A stretch of DNA of 64,000 bases from NCBI RefSeq assembly GCF_043099315.1, contig NZ_CP170746.1; one strand, 5' to 3'. This stretch comes from Chlorogloeopsis fritschii. GTDB lineage: Bacteria > Cyanobacteriota > Cyanobacteriia > Cyanobacteriales > Nostocaceae. Shown here piece by piece: positions 19,343-29,638 of this stretch. Numbering within the stretch: the stretch's first letter is position 1; every line of letters begins with the position of its first letter. A model generated the notes under the pieces. It saw nothing but the letters and a program-made list of their open reading frames with translations, had not been told where the DNA came from and made no database searches. The translations under genes and the position numbers were made by a program.

Positions 19343-21799
19343 ATGACTACAGTTATAAAAGAAACTTTTTTATCAACTTCTAAAGAACGATCGCTCATTC
19401 TCTGGTTCGACGAAGTTGGCATTGCTGACATAACCCTAGTTGGGGGTAAGAACGCATCTTTAGGCGAAATGATTCAGCAGCTCATGCCTAAAGGCATCAA
19501 AGTTCCGATTGGGTTTGCAACTACTGCTTATGCTTATCGTTATTTCATTCAATCAGCAGGGTTAGAAGCAAAGCTCAGAAAACTCTTTGCTGACTTGGAT
19601 GTAGAGAATATCAAGAATTTACAAGAACGAGGGAAAAAAGCGCGATCGCTCATATTGGAAACACCATTTCCACCGCAATTACGGGATGCGATCGCCAAAG
19701 CTTACCAAAGTCTTTGCGAACTATACAATCCAAATACAGATGTGGCTGTTCGCTCCAGCGCCACCGCAGAAGACTTACCTGATGCCAGTTTTGCCGGGCA
19801 ACAAGAAACCTATCTTAACGTTACAGGTGTGGAAGGAGTTTTAGCAGCTTGTCATCAATGCTTTGCTTCCCTATTTACCGATCGCGCTATTTCCTATCGC
19901 CACATCAAAGGATTTGACCACTTTAGCATCGCTCTCGCTGTTGGGGTGCAAAAAATGGTGCGTTCCGACTTAGCATCCTCTGGAGTCATGTTTTCAATTG
20001 AAACGGAAACAGGCTTCAAAGATGCTGCACTCATTACAGCAGCCTATGGCTTGGGTGAAAATGTGGTTCAAGGAACTGTAAATCCTGATGAATATTATGT
20101 ATTTAAACCAACTTTAAAAGCAGGTTTTCGCCCCATTATTGATAAAAAATTGGGCAGCAAAGAATTAAAAATGGTCTATGATAACAGCTCTAAATCGACT
20201 AAAAATGTAGCAGTTACAAGCGAGGAAAAAAGTAAATTTGTTCTTTGTGATGACGACATTTTACAACTAGCACGGTGGGCGTGTTTGATTGAAGATTATT
20301 ATTCCCAAATCAACGGCACTTACACACCGATGGATATCGAATGGGCAAAAGATGGCATCACTGAAGAATTGTTTGTCGTGCAAGCACGCCCGGAAACGGT
20401 GCAATCTCAGAGAAAACAGAATGTCTTGCGGAGTTATCGTCTTTTGGTAGAAGACACGAAGAGGGAAAATATCCCCGCACCGCTTGTTACTGGAAGAGCA
20501 GTAGGTTCAGCCATCAGCCAAGGGAAAGTGCGAGTAATTCTGGAAGCCGACAAAATTGAGCAATTTCAGCCAGGAGAAGTACTTGTCACCGAAAGAACAG
20601 ATCCTGACTGGGAACCAATTATGAAAAAAGCTAGTGCGATTATTACTAATTCTGGTGGGCGCACTTGTCACGCTGCTATTATTGCACGGGAATTAGGTGT
20701 ACCTGCAATTGTCGGATGTGGTAATGCTACGGAAATCTTGAAAACTGGTCAAGAGGTAACTGTTTCTTGCGCCGAAGGAGAAGAGGGGCGAGTTTATGCG
20801 GGATTGTTGCCTTTTGATGTTCAAGAAGTTCCTTTAGAAGATTTACCCCGCACCCGCACGCAAATTTTGATGAATGTGGGTAATCCTCAAGAAGCCTTTA
20901 ATTTATCTGCCATTCCCAACGATGGGGTAGGTTTGGCGCGCACAGAATTTATTATTGCCAACCAGATCCAAACTCATCCAATGGCATTGATTCATTACGA
21001 TCAGCTAAAAGATAAATTTGTGAAGGGAAAAATAGCCGAAATCACCGCCCTTTACGATGACAAACCCCAGTATTTTGTTGATAAATTGGCGCAAGGCATC
21101 GGTAGAATTGCTGCGGCATTTTATCCAAAGCCAGTAATTGTCAGGATGTCGGATTTTAAGAGTAACGAGTATGCAAATTTACTGGGCGGGAAACAGTTTG
21201 AACCTGATGAAGAAAATCCCATGCTGGGTTGGCGAGGAGCAGCACGTTACTATGATGAAGGTTATCGCCAGGCTTTTGCGCTAGAGTGTAAAGCCATCAA
21301 GCGAGTCAGGGATGAGATGGGTTTGACAAACGTTATCCCGATGATTCCCTTCTGCCGCACACCCGATGAAGGGCGTCTGGTGCTAGCAGAAATGGCAAAA
21401 AATGGTTTAAAGCAAGGCGAAAAGAATTTGCAAGTTTATGTAATGTGTGAGTTACCCAATAATGTCATAATGGCTGAAGAGTTTGCTGAGGTTTTTGATG
21501 GTTTTTCCATCGGTTCTAACGACCTCACTCAGCTGACATTGGGATTAGATAGAGATTCGGCGTTGGTAGCGCGGTTATTTGACGAGCGCAGTCAGGGAGT
21601 AAAGCGAATGGTGAAAATGGCGATCGCTGCTGCAAAAAAACATCACCGCAAAATCGGTATTTGCGGGCAAGCACCTAGTGATTATCCAGAATTTGCCCGG
21701 TTTTTGGTAGAACAGGGAATTGATTCCATCAGCCTCAATCCTGATTCGGTGTTAAAGACTATGCTGGAAGTGGCAAAAGTAGAACAGCAAGCTAAATAG
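19343..21799 (+). CDS. ppsA: Phosphoenolpyruvate synthase
   Basis: Converts pyruvate, ATP and water to phosphoenolpyruvate, AMP and phosphate. About 818 residues in three domains: N-terminal ATP-binding domain (LVGGKNASLGEMI; RSSATAEDLPDASFAGQQ), central swivelling domain with the phospho-His motif GGRTCHAAIIARELG (His about 443), and C-terminal pyruvate/PEP domain with CELPNN and GSNDLTQLTLGLDRDS. I chose ATG 19343 (MTTVIKETF), which has GAGGG 11 bases upstream; ATG 19325 is an in-frame alternative adding six residues. Confidence 0.95.
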   Translation: MTTVIKETFLSTSKERSLILWFDEVGIADITLVGGKNASLGEMIQQLMPKGIKVPIGFATTAYAYRYFIQSAGLEAKLRKLFADLDVENIKNLQERGKKARSLILETPFPPQLRDAIAKAYQSLCELYNPNTDVAVRSSATAEDLPDASFAGQQETYLNVTGVEGVLAACHQCFASLFTDRAISYRHIKGFDHFSIALAVGVQKMVRSDLASSGVMFSIETETGFKDAALITAAYGLGENVVQGTVNPDEYYVFKPTLKAGFRPIIDKKLGSKELKMVYDNSSKSTKNVAVTSEEKSKFVLCDDDILQLARWACLIEDYYSQINGTYTPMDIEWAKDGITEELFVVQARPETVQSQRKQNVLRSYRLLVEDTKRENIPAPLVTGRAVGSAISQGKVRVILEADKIEQFQPGEVLVTERTDPDWEPIMKKASAIITNSGGRTCHAAIIARELGVPAIVGCGNATEILKTGQEVTVSCAEGEEGRVYAGLLPFDVQEVPLEDLPRTRTQILMNVGNPQEAFNLSAIPNDGVGLARTEFIIANQIQTHPMALIHYDQLKDKFVKGKIAEITALYDDKPQYFVDKLAQGIGRIAAAFYPKPVIVRMSDFKSNEYANLLGGKQFEPDEENPMLGWRGAARYYDEGYRQAFALECKAIKRVRDEMGLTNVIPMIPFCRTPDEGRLVLAEMAKNGLKQGEKNLQVYVMCELPNNVIMAEEFAEVFDGFSIGSNDLTQLTLGLDRDSALVARLFDERSQGVKRMVKMAIAAAKKHHRKIGICGQAPSDYPEFARFLVEQGIDSISLNPDSVLKTMLEVAKVEQQAK

Positions 21800-21936
21800 A
21801 TTCTAAATAAAACGGCACAGGAGAATTTTCGCTATTTTATGACATTCTCCTTGCCATAACTTAATAAAACACTCCAGAAGAGTAATATCAAGTTCATCTA
21901 ATTAGTTATAATAAACACTCGTGAAAACTCTCTGCG

Positions 21937-22044
21937 CCTCTGCGTAACGCCAGTTGCTACAACGGGGGGAACCCTCCGAAGTCGCCTCAACGGGGGGAAC
22001 CCCCGCACGGCGCTTCTCTCCGCAACGCACTGGCTCCTCTGCGT
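21937..22044. mobile_element. 90-bp mini-element flanked by 9-bp direct repeats
   Basis: CCTCTGCGT at 21937-21945 is repeated at 22036-22044, and between them lies a GC-rich 90-bp unit that starts AACGCCAGTTGC and ends CGCACTGGCT. The outer sequence reads as an interrupted common spacer phrase (CTCTGCGCCTCTGCGT...GAG). The same ends occur at 33748-33792 and about 2445-2498. This looks like insertion of a very small non-autonomous element with target duplication. Confidence 0.6.
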
Positions 22045-22108
22045 GAGCTTTCATCATAACTGTTTTGCCGGACATTATACAAAACCTCCAATTTACTCCT
22101 AATTTAAA

Positions 22109-22654
22109 ATGGCAATCCTTTTTGAAACAGAGCGCTTGATGATTCGCAGATGGATACCCGAACGTGATGCCGAACAAGCGTTTGAAATTTATGGCGATCC
22201 AAAAGTTACGTATTTTCTTGGTCGTGGTTTTCCTGAGCCTAACATTGAGTCACAACGTCAGAGCTTGATTAGAGTAACTGAGCGTTACAACCAACTCAAC
22301 AATGGCACCGGATTTTGGGCAATTGTGGAAAAAGAAACCACAAAAATTGTGGGAAGTATCATTATCAAACAATTACCCGGCACAGATAATGTAACCACAG
22401 ATGATTATGAGGTGGGTTGGCACTTGCGGCGAGCTGATTGGGGGAAAGGGTATGCAACAGAAGCAGGACGAGGAATGCTTGCCTACGGATTTGATATCCT
22501 GAATTTGCCAGTGATTTATGCTGTTGTTAAGCCAGAGAATCATGCCTCAATTGCTGTGACACAGCGACTAGGGATGAAACCAATCGGGAGGACAAATAAG
22601 TATTACGGTGGTGTTGAGCTGCTTCTATTCCAACTAGATTCATCCCTTGTGTAA
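22109..22654 (+). CDS. GNAT-family N-acetyltransferase
   Basis: 181 residues of the RimJ/RimL-like Acetyltransf_3 type: starts FETERLMIRRWIPERD, has GFWAIVEKETTKIVGSI in the central strands, acetyl-CoA binding WGKGYATEAGRGML, and the late conserved ENHASIAVTQRLGM. The acceptor may be a small molecule or a protein N-terminus; the sequence does not tell. It precedes the ABC transporter gene by 48 bases and could share its transcript. Confidence 0.88.
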   Translation: MAILFETERLMIRRWIPERDAEQAFEIYGDPKVTYFLGRGFPEPNIESQRQSLIRVTERYNQLNNGTGFWAIVEKETTKIVGSIIIKQLPGTDNVTTDDYEVGWHLRRADWGKGYATEAGRGMLAYGFDILNLPVIYAVVKPENHASIAVTQRLGMKPIGRTNKYYGGVELLLFQLDSSLV

Positions 22655-22702
22655 CTCCTACGTCTAAAGTGAATATATTGAAATAAATCTAAGACTTTCA
22701 GA

Positions 22703-24445
22703 ATGAGCGCAACGATAACAAAGCCTAAACGATTCAATCGTCAACTGTGGCAGAGATTTGTGACGCTTGCCAAACCTTACTGGTTTTCTGAACAAAAGTG
22801 GAAAGCCAGAGGACTGTTAGCACTGCTGATTTTATTGGCATTATTAGTTAACGTCATCAATGTCAGTATTAGCTTTATTTTCAGAAACATTGATACTTCA
22901 TTGGCAACTTTTCCCCAAACAGGAGATACAACAACTTTTTGGCGATTCATCGCTATTTATGCGGGACTTTTAGTGATTGGTACTCCAATTGTTGTCATGT
23001 TCGGCTATCTCCAAGACAAGCTGGGATTGTACTGGCGGGATTGGCTGACAAATCGTTTTCTGGATAAATATTTCCAACATCGTGCCTATTACAAAATAAA
23101 TTTTAATGAGAATATTGACAATCCAGATCAACGAATTTCTGAAGACATTAGGTCATTTACTCGCACCAGCTTGTCTTTCTTACTGCTAATTCTGACATCA
23201 ATTATTACTCTAATTTCTTTCACTGGAGTCTTATTATCTATCTCTGTTTCCCTATCAATTGCACTGATTGTATATGCACTTGTCGGGACTGTAGTCACAG
23301 CTTGGATCGGTCAACGTTTAATTGGTATTAACTTCAATCAACTTAGAAAAGAAGCAGACTTTCGTTATGGTTTAGTTCATGTTCGAGATAATGCTGAATC
23401 CATCGCTTTTTACCAAGGTGAATATCAAGAATCTCTTCAACTCAGACAGCGTTTTTTGGCAGCAATCCGCAACTTTGATTTGTTAATTAACTGGCAGCGA
23501 AATTTAGGTTTCTTTACCCAAAGTTATAACTACTTTGTGCGTGCCCTGCCCTACGTAGTCATTGCGCCTATCTACTTTGCAGGCGAAACTGATTTTGGAA
23601 CATTTACCCAAGCTGGAATTGCATTCCTGCAAATTTTCTCAGCTTTGTCGGTGATCGTAAGTCAATTTGAAAATCTAACCGCTTTTGCCGCCGGGATAGA
23701 ACGTATGGGTGGCTTGGCTGATGCCCTAGAAATAGAATCAAAGCCGCAGCCAGGAATGACAACTATCGACACGACAGAAGATTCCCAGGTTGCCTTACGA
23801 AATCTGACGTTGCTGACTCCCAATTATGAACGTACTTTGGTGAGGGAACTGTCACTCAGCTTGCAGCCAGGGGAAGGTTTGGTTATCGTCGGCAACAGTG
23901 GTAGCGGTAAAAGTTCCTTATTGAGGGCGATCGCAGGATTGTGGAATGCGGGTACAGGACAAATTATTCGTCCACCTTTAGCACAAATGATGTTCTTACC
24001 GCAACGTCCTTATATGGTGTTGGGTTCCTTACGCAGTCAGTTACTTTACCCCAAAACTAGCGGCGAAATTAGTGAAAGCAAGATGCATGAGGTATTAGAG
24101 CAAGTTAACTTAACCGACTTGCCAGAACGAGTGGGAGGCTTTGACGTAGAGTTAGACTGGTCAGGTGTATTATCTTTGGGAGAACAACAACGCCTTGCCT
24201 TCGCGAGACTGCTGTTGAATATACCCAACTATGCCATCTTAGATGAAGCAACTAGCGCCCTCGATCTTGCCAACGAACAAAAACTGTATCAGCAACTACG
24301 GACACAGCCAGCTACCTTGATCAGCGTCGGACACCGTCCTAGCTTGCTACAATACCACGAATATGTATTAGAACTGGATGGAAACTCTAATTGGCAGTTG
24401 GTACCTACCGAGGAATATACGGCTAATCTGAGTGCATTTAACTAA
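22703..24445 (+). CDS. ABC transporter with fused membrane and ATPase domains (SbmA/YddA type)
   Basis: 580 residues: membrane domain with about six helices (first near 38-60) containing the EAA-like loop ENIDNPDQRISEDIRSF, then an ATPase domain with Walker A GNSGSGKSS (about 397-405), signature LSLGEQQRLAFARLL, Walker B YAILDEATSALD and the switch His in SVGHRP. The arrangement matches the SbmA/BacA-related ABC_membrane_2 group, whose members move peptides, cobalamin or fatty acyl compounds. Substrate unknown here. It likely works as a homodimer in the plasma membrane. Confidence 0.9.
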   Translation: MSATITKPKRFNRQLWQRFVTLAKPYWFSEQKWKARGLLALLILLALLVNVINVSISFIFRNIDTSLATFPQTGDTTTFWRFIAIYAGLLVIGTPIVVMFGYLQDKLGLYWRDWLTNRFLDKYFQHRAYYKINFNENIDNPDQRISEDIRSFTRTSLSFLLLILTSIITLISFTGVLLSISVSLSIALIVYALVGTVVTAWIGQRLIGINFNQLRKEADFRYGLVHVRDNAESIAFYQGEYQESLQLRQRFLAAIRNFDLLINWQRNLGFFTQSYNYFVRALPYVVIAPIYFAGETDFGTFTQAGIAFLQIFSALSVIVSQFENLTAFAAGIERMGGLADALEIESKPQPGMTTIDTTEDSQVALRNLTLLTPNYERTLVRELSLSLQPGEGLVIVGNSGSGKSSLLRAIAGLWNAGTGQIIRPPLAQMMFLPQRPYMVLGSLRSQLLYPKTSGEISESKMHEVLEQVNLTDLPERVGGFDVELDWSGVLSLGEQQRLAFARLLLNIPNYAILDEATSALDLANEQKLYQQLRTQPATLISVGHRPSLLQYHEYVLELDGNSNWQLVPTEEYTANLSAFN

Positions 24446-24591
24446 TGAGATTTTCAAAGTTTTGCTGTTCAAACTAGACAGTAATGTCACAAATTCTACA
24501 ACTATTAATTGAAGCCTGTCTTTCCTCCTGCCATCTGCCCTCTGCCTTATTTTCAAGTTAGATATCCCGAAAACCGCTTTATGATGGGAAA

Positions 24592-26139
24592 ATGACGAAA
24601 CAGCCAAGTAAAAAGATTGATTATTGGTTTTGGTTAGGTATTGCAGGTATATTTATTCTCTCACTTGCCCTGCGGTTTTGGGGACTGGAGAGATTTAATA
24701 CCTTAGTATTTGATGAAGTTTACTACGCCACTTTTGGCAATAACTACCTTACCCACAAACCTTTTTTTGACGGTCATCCACCACTGGGTAAACTGATTAT
24801 TGCAGTGGGAATATGGCTTGGCAGTCACCTTGGTTTTGGACAAGATATAGTAAATGGGCTAACAGGTTCAGTGCGATCGCCTTGGAGTTATCGTTGGATT
24901 AATGCTCTGTTTGGCTCATTTATTCCTCTAATTATCGCTGGCATTGCCTATCAGTTAAGTTCTCGCCGCAGTTTTGCTTTGCTTGCTGGTTTGTTCGCAG
25001 CCATCGACGGCATATTTATTGTTGAGTCTCGCTATGCCCTCATCAATATCTACATAGTTGTGTTTGGATTGCTAGGGCAGTGGTTGTTTTTATTAGCACT
25101 AGCAAAACAAAGACAGGAACGCAGATTTTATTTAGTACTTGCTAGTATTGCTTTTGGTGCTGCTATTGCTACGAAATGGAACGGTTTGTGGTTTCTTTTG
25201 GGTATTTATCTGCTTTGGATATTCGCTTGGGGGTGGAAAATCCTCATCGCCAGACATCAAGTAACTGATGTAAATAATCACTCATCTGCCATACCTGCCA
25301 CACAATCTGCTGTCAACACTACCAATCGCAGACACAATCTTCATTTATGGGAATCTGACCAGAATATATCACCACTACAAAACTTAACCCAGCTTAATAT
25401 TTTTCATATTGCTTTTTACTTAGGAATTCTCCCAGTTGTAATCTACAGTTTGATTTGGATTCCTCACCTACTTATAGACACAAGATTTAATTTTATTGAA
25501 GTTCACAAACAAATTTTATCGTTTCATGAGGGTTTAGGCGGTAATACTTCTAAAGTTCATCCTTACTGTGCTCCCTGGTATACATGGCCTTTGATGATTA
25601 GACCAATGGCATACTTATACCAAACAGCAACAAGTTTAACAGAACCATTGCCCGTTACGGGGCCACCTTTACCTACAGGGACTGGAGAAGTAGTTTATGA
25701 TGTCCATGCTATGGGCAATCCATTTTTGTGGTGGTTTGGTTTGGCTGCACTGTTATTTTTAGCACTCATGCTCGGATGGTTAGTAGTAAATTATTTAGTC
25801 CAGCAAAAGCGTTTTTCTTCTGTAGCAGTGCTTTCAGTTGATACTTGGATTGCTCTGTACTTGGTATTAAATTATGCTGCTAATCTACTGCCTTGGGTAA
25901 CAGTAGATCGTTGCGTATTTATTTATCACTACATGACAGCGGTGGTATTTGCTTTTTTAGCGATCGCCTGGTTTGTGGATCAGTGTCTTCGCAGTTATTA
26001 CAAACCACTCCGCGCTGTTGGTGTCACCATAACCTTTATAATTTTGGCTGCTTTTGTTTTCTGGTTGCCTATTTATTTGGCTTTACCTCTGTCTCCTGAA
26101 GATTACAGATTGCGGATGTGGTTCAATTCTTGGATTTAA
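24592..26139 (+). CDS. Dolichyl-phosphate-mannose--protein mannosyltransferase (PMT, GT39)
   Basis: 515-residue multi-membrane glycosyltransferase. The first loop has the catalytic Asp-Glu pair in LVFDEVYYATFGNNYL followed by FFDGHPPLGKLIIA, diagnostic of PMT enzymes. The C-terminal PMT_4TMC-like part has VDRCVFIYHYMTAV. A hydrophilic Asn/Thr-rich loop is at about 225-260. It should transfer mannose from a polyprenyl carrier to exported proteins. Its spacer from the ABC gene contains a TGCCATCTGCCCTC heptamer stretch. Confidence 0.93.
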   Translation: MTKQPSKKIDYWFWLGIAGIFILSLALRFWGLERFNTLVFDEVYYATFGNNYLTHKPFFDGHPPLGKLIIAVGIWLGSHLGFGQDIVNGLTGSVRSPWSYRWINALFGSFIPLIIAGIAYQLSSRRSFALLAGLFAAIDGIFIVESRYALINIYIVVFGLLGQWLFLLALAKQRQERRFYLVLASIAFGAAIATKWNGLWFLLGIYLLWIFAWGWKILIARHQVTDVNNHSSAIPATQSAVNTTNRRHNLHLWESDQNISPLQNLTQLNIFHIAFYLGILPVVIYSLIWIPHLLIDTRFNFIEVHKQILSFHEGLGGNTSKVHPYCAPWYTWPLMIRPMAYLYQTATSLTEPLPVTGPPLPTGTGEVVYDVHAMGNPFLWWFGLAALLFLALMLGWLVVNYLVQQKRFSSVAVLSVDTWIALYLVLNYAANLLPWVTVDRCVFIYHYMTAVVFAFLAIAWFVDQCLRSYYKPLRAVGVTITFIILAAFVFWLPIYLALPLSPEDYRLRMWFNSWI

Positions 26140-26823
26140 TAAATAGCGGATATGGGACAGGGTTGGGGGAACTCTTACAGGGAACAGAAAAAGAAATATT
26201 GTCATTCCTTCATTGTGTGATTTATTCACATAAGCGTCTTGCACCCTTCTCAAGAGCCAGATTGCTCTAGTTCTCGTTACCAGGTTCAACCTGGTAACGA
26301 GGGTTTGTGGGCTGCCGCCTCCAAACTATAAGGATGAAAAAAGTCGGAGATCTGAACACCTACAACCTGTCAAAATCAATGTGGTAGATTACTACTTGCT
26401 AGCTAACTTACGTTGTTCTGGTTTTTGCGCAAAATATTAAGACCAAACTCTACAAACTTGGTAATTTATGCACATAAAATGCATTATTTATTCATCAAAG
26501 TACATATTGAGAAGATGTAATAATAAACGACTTTTAACATTAATTAGCTGAATACTCCTCTACGAGTTGTTAGACTGGGAACGCAAGTTAATTGAGAAAC
26601 ACAGCAAAAACAACTAAGGACAGGAAAAGACTAAATAATTCTGACAGAAGTTTTCTATTTTGGGAAATTTGGCAAGAGTATTATCCTGTCGTGTAGCTTT
26701 AACTATCTGTGATGAAAAAGGTAGTTACAAAATTTAATTTAGTGAGAGTAGTATACCCGATTGGTAATTGAGGCGATCGCTACTTTAGTTTTTAACGATC
26801 CGCAAGGAAAGAGGAGGATCTAA
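26140..26823. other. Long spacer before the phytochrome gene
   Basis: 684 bases. It contains one strong palindrome (26273-26301) and otherwise AT-rich sequence with a HIP1 site at about 26773. No tRNA or coding frame with a ribosome site was seen. The promoter of the light-signalling block presumably lies in its second half. Confidence 0.5.
26273..26301. repeat. Palindrome CTCGTTACCAGGTT / AACCTGGTAACGAG
   Basis: Two 14-base arms that are exactly complementary, separated by one base. The related hairpin at 50773-50820 has the core CCAGGCTGGAGCCTGG. A dispersed palindrome type of cyanobacterial spacers; it may end transcripts from the PMT gene. Confidence 0.75.
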
Positions 26824-29127
26824 ATGGTTAAGGAATTAGAATTGCAAAATATTAATTTGACTAGTTTGAAAGAACCACCAATTCATGTCATCGGTCAAAT
26901 TCAACCATACGGTGTACTTTTGGTTTTAGAAGAGCCAGAGTTAAAGATTTTGCAATTTAGCAGTAATACATCCAGTGTATTCGGAATTGCTCCTGAAGAA
27001 CTATTGCAAAAAAAACTGGAAGATTTATTAGATCCGTTCCAAATAGAGAGAATTAAAGCAGGGCTTTTAGAAGAAAGTCTAGATTTTATCAACCCCGTCA
27101 AAATTTGGTTGAGAAGAAAAGGCGATGATTACGTAGTATTTGATGGAGTATTTCACCGTAATGCCGACAATATTTTAATTTTGGAGTTAGAGCCTGCTAT
27201 CTCTCAAGAAAATATCCCCTTTCTCAGTATTTATCATTTAGCGAGAGCTTCCATCAATAGACTAGAAGAAACAGGAAATACCCGCGATTTGTGTCAAATT
27301 ATTGTGCAAGAAGTGCGAAAAGTCACTGGATTTGACAGGGTAATGCTGTATAAATTTGATGATGATGGGCATGGCTCCGTACTGGCAGAAGAAAAACTAG
27401 AAAGTATGGAATCCTATCTGGGCTTGCATTATCCAGAGTCAGATATTCCCAAACCAGCCAGAAAATTATTCAGTTCAAATTGGATCAGAATTATTCCAGA
27501 TACCCATTCTCAACCTGTAGCAATCTTCCCTGCTGTTAACCCGCTGACTCAGCGCCCCCTCGATTTAACCAACTCTATTCTCCGAAGCCCCTATAGCTGC
27601 CATATGGAGTATCTGCATAACATGGGCGTAGGTTCTTCTTTAACCATCTCTTTGATTAAAGAAGGAAAGCTTTGGGGATTAATTGCTTGCCATCACCAGA
27701 CACCCAAATATGTTTCCTACGAGTTACGCAAAGCTTGCGAATTTTTGGGGCGAGTGATATTTTCTGAACTTTCAGCCAGAGAAGAAACAGAAGATTATGA
27801 CTACAGGATGCAACTGACATATGTTCAATCAGCATTGGTTGAATATATGTCCCAAGAAGAAAATTTTATTGATGGTTTAGTTAAACATCAACCAAATTTG
27901 CTGGATTTAACCAGTGCGCAAGGAGCGGCAATTTGTTTTGGTGGGAATTACACTTTAATCGGACAAACTCCCTCAGAAGAAGAGGTAAATCTGTTAGTTC
28001 AATGGCTAAAGAGTACTGTTGATGAAGAAGTTTTCTACACAGATTCTTTGCCACAGCTATATCCAGATGCACACAACTTCAAAAACGTTGCGAGTGGTTT
28101 ACTTGCTATTCCCATTTCCAAGCGTAATTATGTAATGTGGTTCCGCCCGGAAGTAATTCAAACTGTCAATTGGGGTGGCGATCCGAATAAGGCGTTTGAG
28201 GTGAAGCAGTCAAATGGCAGTACGCGCCTATGCCCGCGTAAATCATTTGAGTTGTGGAAAGAAACTGTTCGCTTAACTTCTCTACCGTGGCGTTATGTAG
28301 AAATCAAAGCAGCACTAGAACTGCGCAAAGCAATTGTCAACATCGTGCTGCGGCAAGCAGATGAACTGGCACAACTAGCGCACGATTTAGAACTTTCCAA
28401 CTCGGAATTGAAAAAGTTTGCCTATGTCGCCTCCCACGACTTACAAGAACCATTAAATCAAGTAGCAAACTACGTACAATTGCTGGAGATGCGCTATAAC
28501 GACTTTCTCGATGAAGACGCTAAAGAATTTATCACCTTTGCCGTCGAGGGAGTAAGTCTGATGCAAACACTAATTGATGACGTGTTGGCATACTCCAAGG
28601 TAGATATGCAGGCAGTTGAGTTTGAACTAACAGAGGTAGATACAGCTTTAGAACGTGCCCTTGCCAATTTGCGCAAACGCATTAGCGAAACTGGCGCTGT
28701 CATTACCCACGATCCTTTACCAACGGTGATGGCTGATGCTACCCAACTAATGCAACTGTTCCAAAACCTGATTGGTAACGCCATTAAATTCCGCAGCGAT
28801 AAAGCCCCAGAAATTCATGTAGGTGCTTCTCGCTTAGAAGATGAGTGGCTATTTTCAGTACGCGACAATGGTATCGGTATCGATCCACAATTTAGCGATC
28901 GCATTTTCATCATCTTTCAACGCCTGCACACCCGTGATGAATATGCAGGTACCGGAATGGGCTTGGCGATCTGCAAGAAAATTATCGAGTGTCACAGAGG
29001 GAGGATCTGGGTAGAATCACAACTAGGGGAGGGTGCAACATTCTACTTTACAATTCCTGTGGGAGGGCGCGATCGTGAGCGTAGAAACGGACGAAAAGCA
29101 CAAAACAATATTTTTGGTAGAAGATAA
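26824..29127 (+). CDS. Cyanobacterial phytochrome histidine kinase (Cph1 type)
   Basis: 767 residues: PAS (about 15-120), GAF (about 140-310), PHY (about 320-500), HisKA and HATPase. The bilin-binding Cys is Cys259 in SPYSCHMEYL, the position used by Cph1 for phycocyanobilin, and there is no N-terminal Cys of the biliverdin type. Other marks are ESDIP (the DIP motif), CPRKSFELW in the PHY tongue, H-box VASHDLQEPLNQ, N-box QNLIGNAIKF, and G-boxes DNGIGI and GTGMGLAI. GGAGG lies six bases before the ATG. Its 3' end overlaps the Rcp1-like regulator by 53 bases, so the two form a red/far-red two-component pair. Confidence 0.95.
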   Translation: MVKELELQNINLTSLKEPPIHVIGQIQPYGVLLVLEEPELKILQFSSNTSSVFGIAPEELLQKKLEDLLDPFQIERIKAGLLEESLDFINPVKIWLRRKGDDYVVFDGVFHRNADNILILELEPAISQENIPFLSIYHLARASINRLEETGNTRDLCQIIVQEVRKVTGFDRVMLYKFDDDGHGSVLAEEKLESMESYLGLHYPESDIPKPARKLFSSNWIRIIPDTHSQPVAIFPAVNPLTQRPLDLTNSILRSPYSCHMEYLHNMGVGSSLTISLIKEGKLWGLIACHHQTPKYVSYELRKACEFLGRVIFSELSAREETEDYDYRMQLTYVQSALVEYMSQEENFIDGLVKHQPNLLDLTSAQGAAICFGGNYTLIGQTPSEEEVNLLVQWLKSTVDEEVFYTDSLPQLYPDAHNFKNVASGLLAIPISKRNYVMWFRPEVIQTVNWGGDPNKAFEVKQSNGSTRLCPRKSFELWKETVRLTSLPWRYVEIKAALELRKAIVNIVLRQADELAQLAHDLELSNSELKKFAYVASHDLQEPLNQVANYVQLLEMRYNDFLDEDAKEFITFAVEGVSLMQTLIDDVLAYSKVDMQAVEFELTEVDTALERALANLRKRISETGAVITHDPLPTVMADATQLMQLFQNLIGNAIKFRSDKAPEIHVGASRLEDEWLFSVRDNGIGIDPQFSDRIFIIFQRLHTRDEYAGTGMGLAICKKIIECHRGRIWVESQLGEGATFYFTIPVGGRDRERRNGRKAQNNIFGRR

Positions 29128-29521
29128 CAAAGCCGACATCCGCCTGATCCAAGAGGCATTGAAAAATAGCTTGATACCGCACCAAGTCATCACCGTCAGA
29201 GATGGGATGGATGCGATGGCTTATTTACGCCAAGAGGGCGAGTTTGCTGATGCACCCCGCCCCGATCTAATTCTGTTGGATTTGAATCTACCCAAAAAAG
29301 ATGGTAGAGAAGTTCTAGCAGAAATCAAAAACGATCCCAAGCTCAAGCGCATTCCTGTAGTTGTGCTGACAACCTCACATAACGAGGAAGACATTTTTCA
29401 CAGCTACGATTTGCACGTAAATTGCTACATCACCAAATCCCGCAACCTTAGCCAGCTATTCCAAATCGTTAAGGGAATAGAAGATTTTTGGTTGTCTACT
29501 GTGACTTTGCCATCTGACTAA
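29075..29521 (+). CDS. rcp1: Rcp1-like response regulator
   Basis: Single REC domain of about 148 residues without output domain, the size of Rcp1. The acidic pair is in FLVEDNKADI, phospho-Asp in LILLDLNLPKKDG, Thr in VVLTTS and Lys in YITKSRN. I chose GTG 29075 because GGGAGGG lies seven bases upstream; longer upstream starts read into the phytochrome frame. It overlaps the phytochrome gene by 53 bases and is almost surely its phosphoacceptor partner. Confidence 0.92.
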   Translation: MSVETDEKHKTIFLVEDNKADIRLIQEALKNSLIPHQVITVRDGMDAMAYLRQEGEFADAPRPDLILLDLNLPKKDGREVLAEIKNDPKLKRIPVVVLTTSHNEEDIFHSYDLHVNCYITKSRNLSQLFQIVKGIEDFWLSTVTLPSD

Positions 29522-29638
29522 GGACAAAAAAAGAAGTGAATCGGGAAGACGAGGGAAAGGAAGCACTTTCTATCTTGTCTTCCTCTGTTCCCTGTTTATT
29601 CGCTCCACACTTTGCATTCAGCACTTGTAAAACAGACT

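Noticed and set aside
21902..22177. Minus-strand open frame of 91 codons
   Set aside because: Runs through the mini-element and the start of the GNAT gene; repeat by-product.
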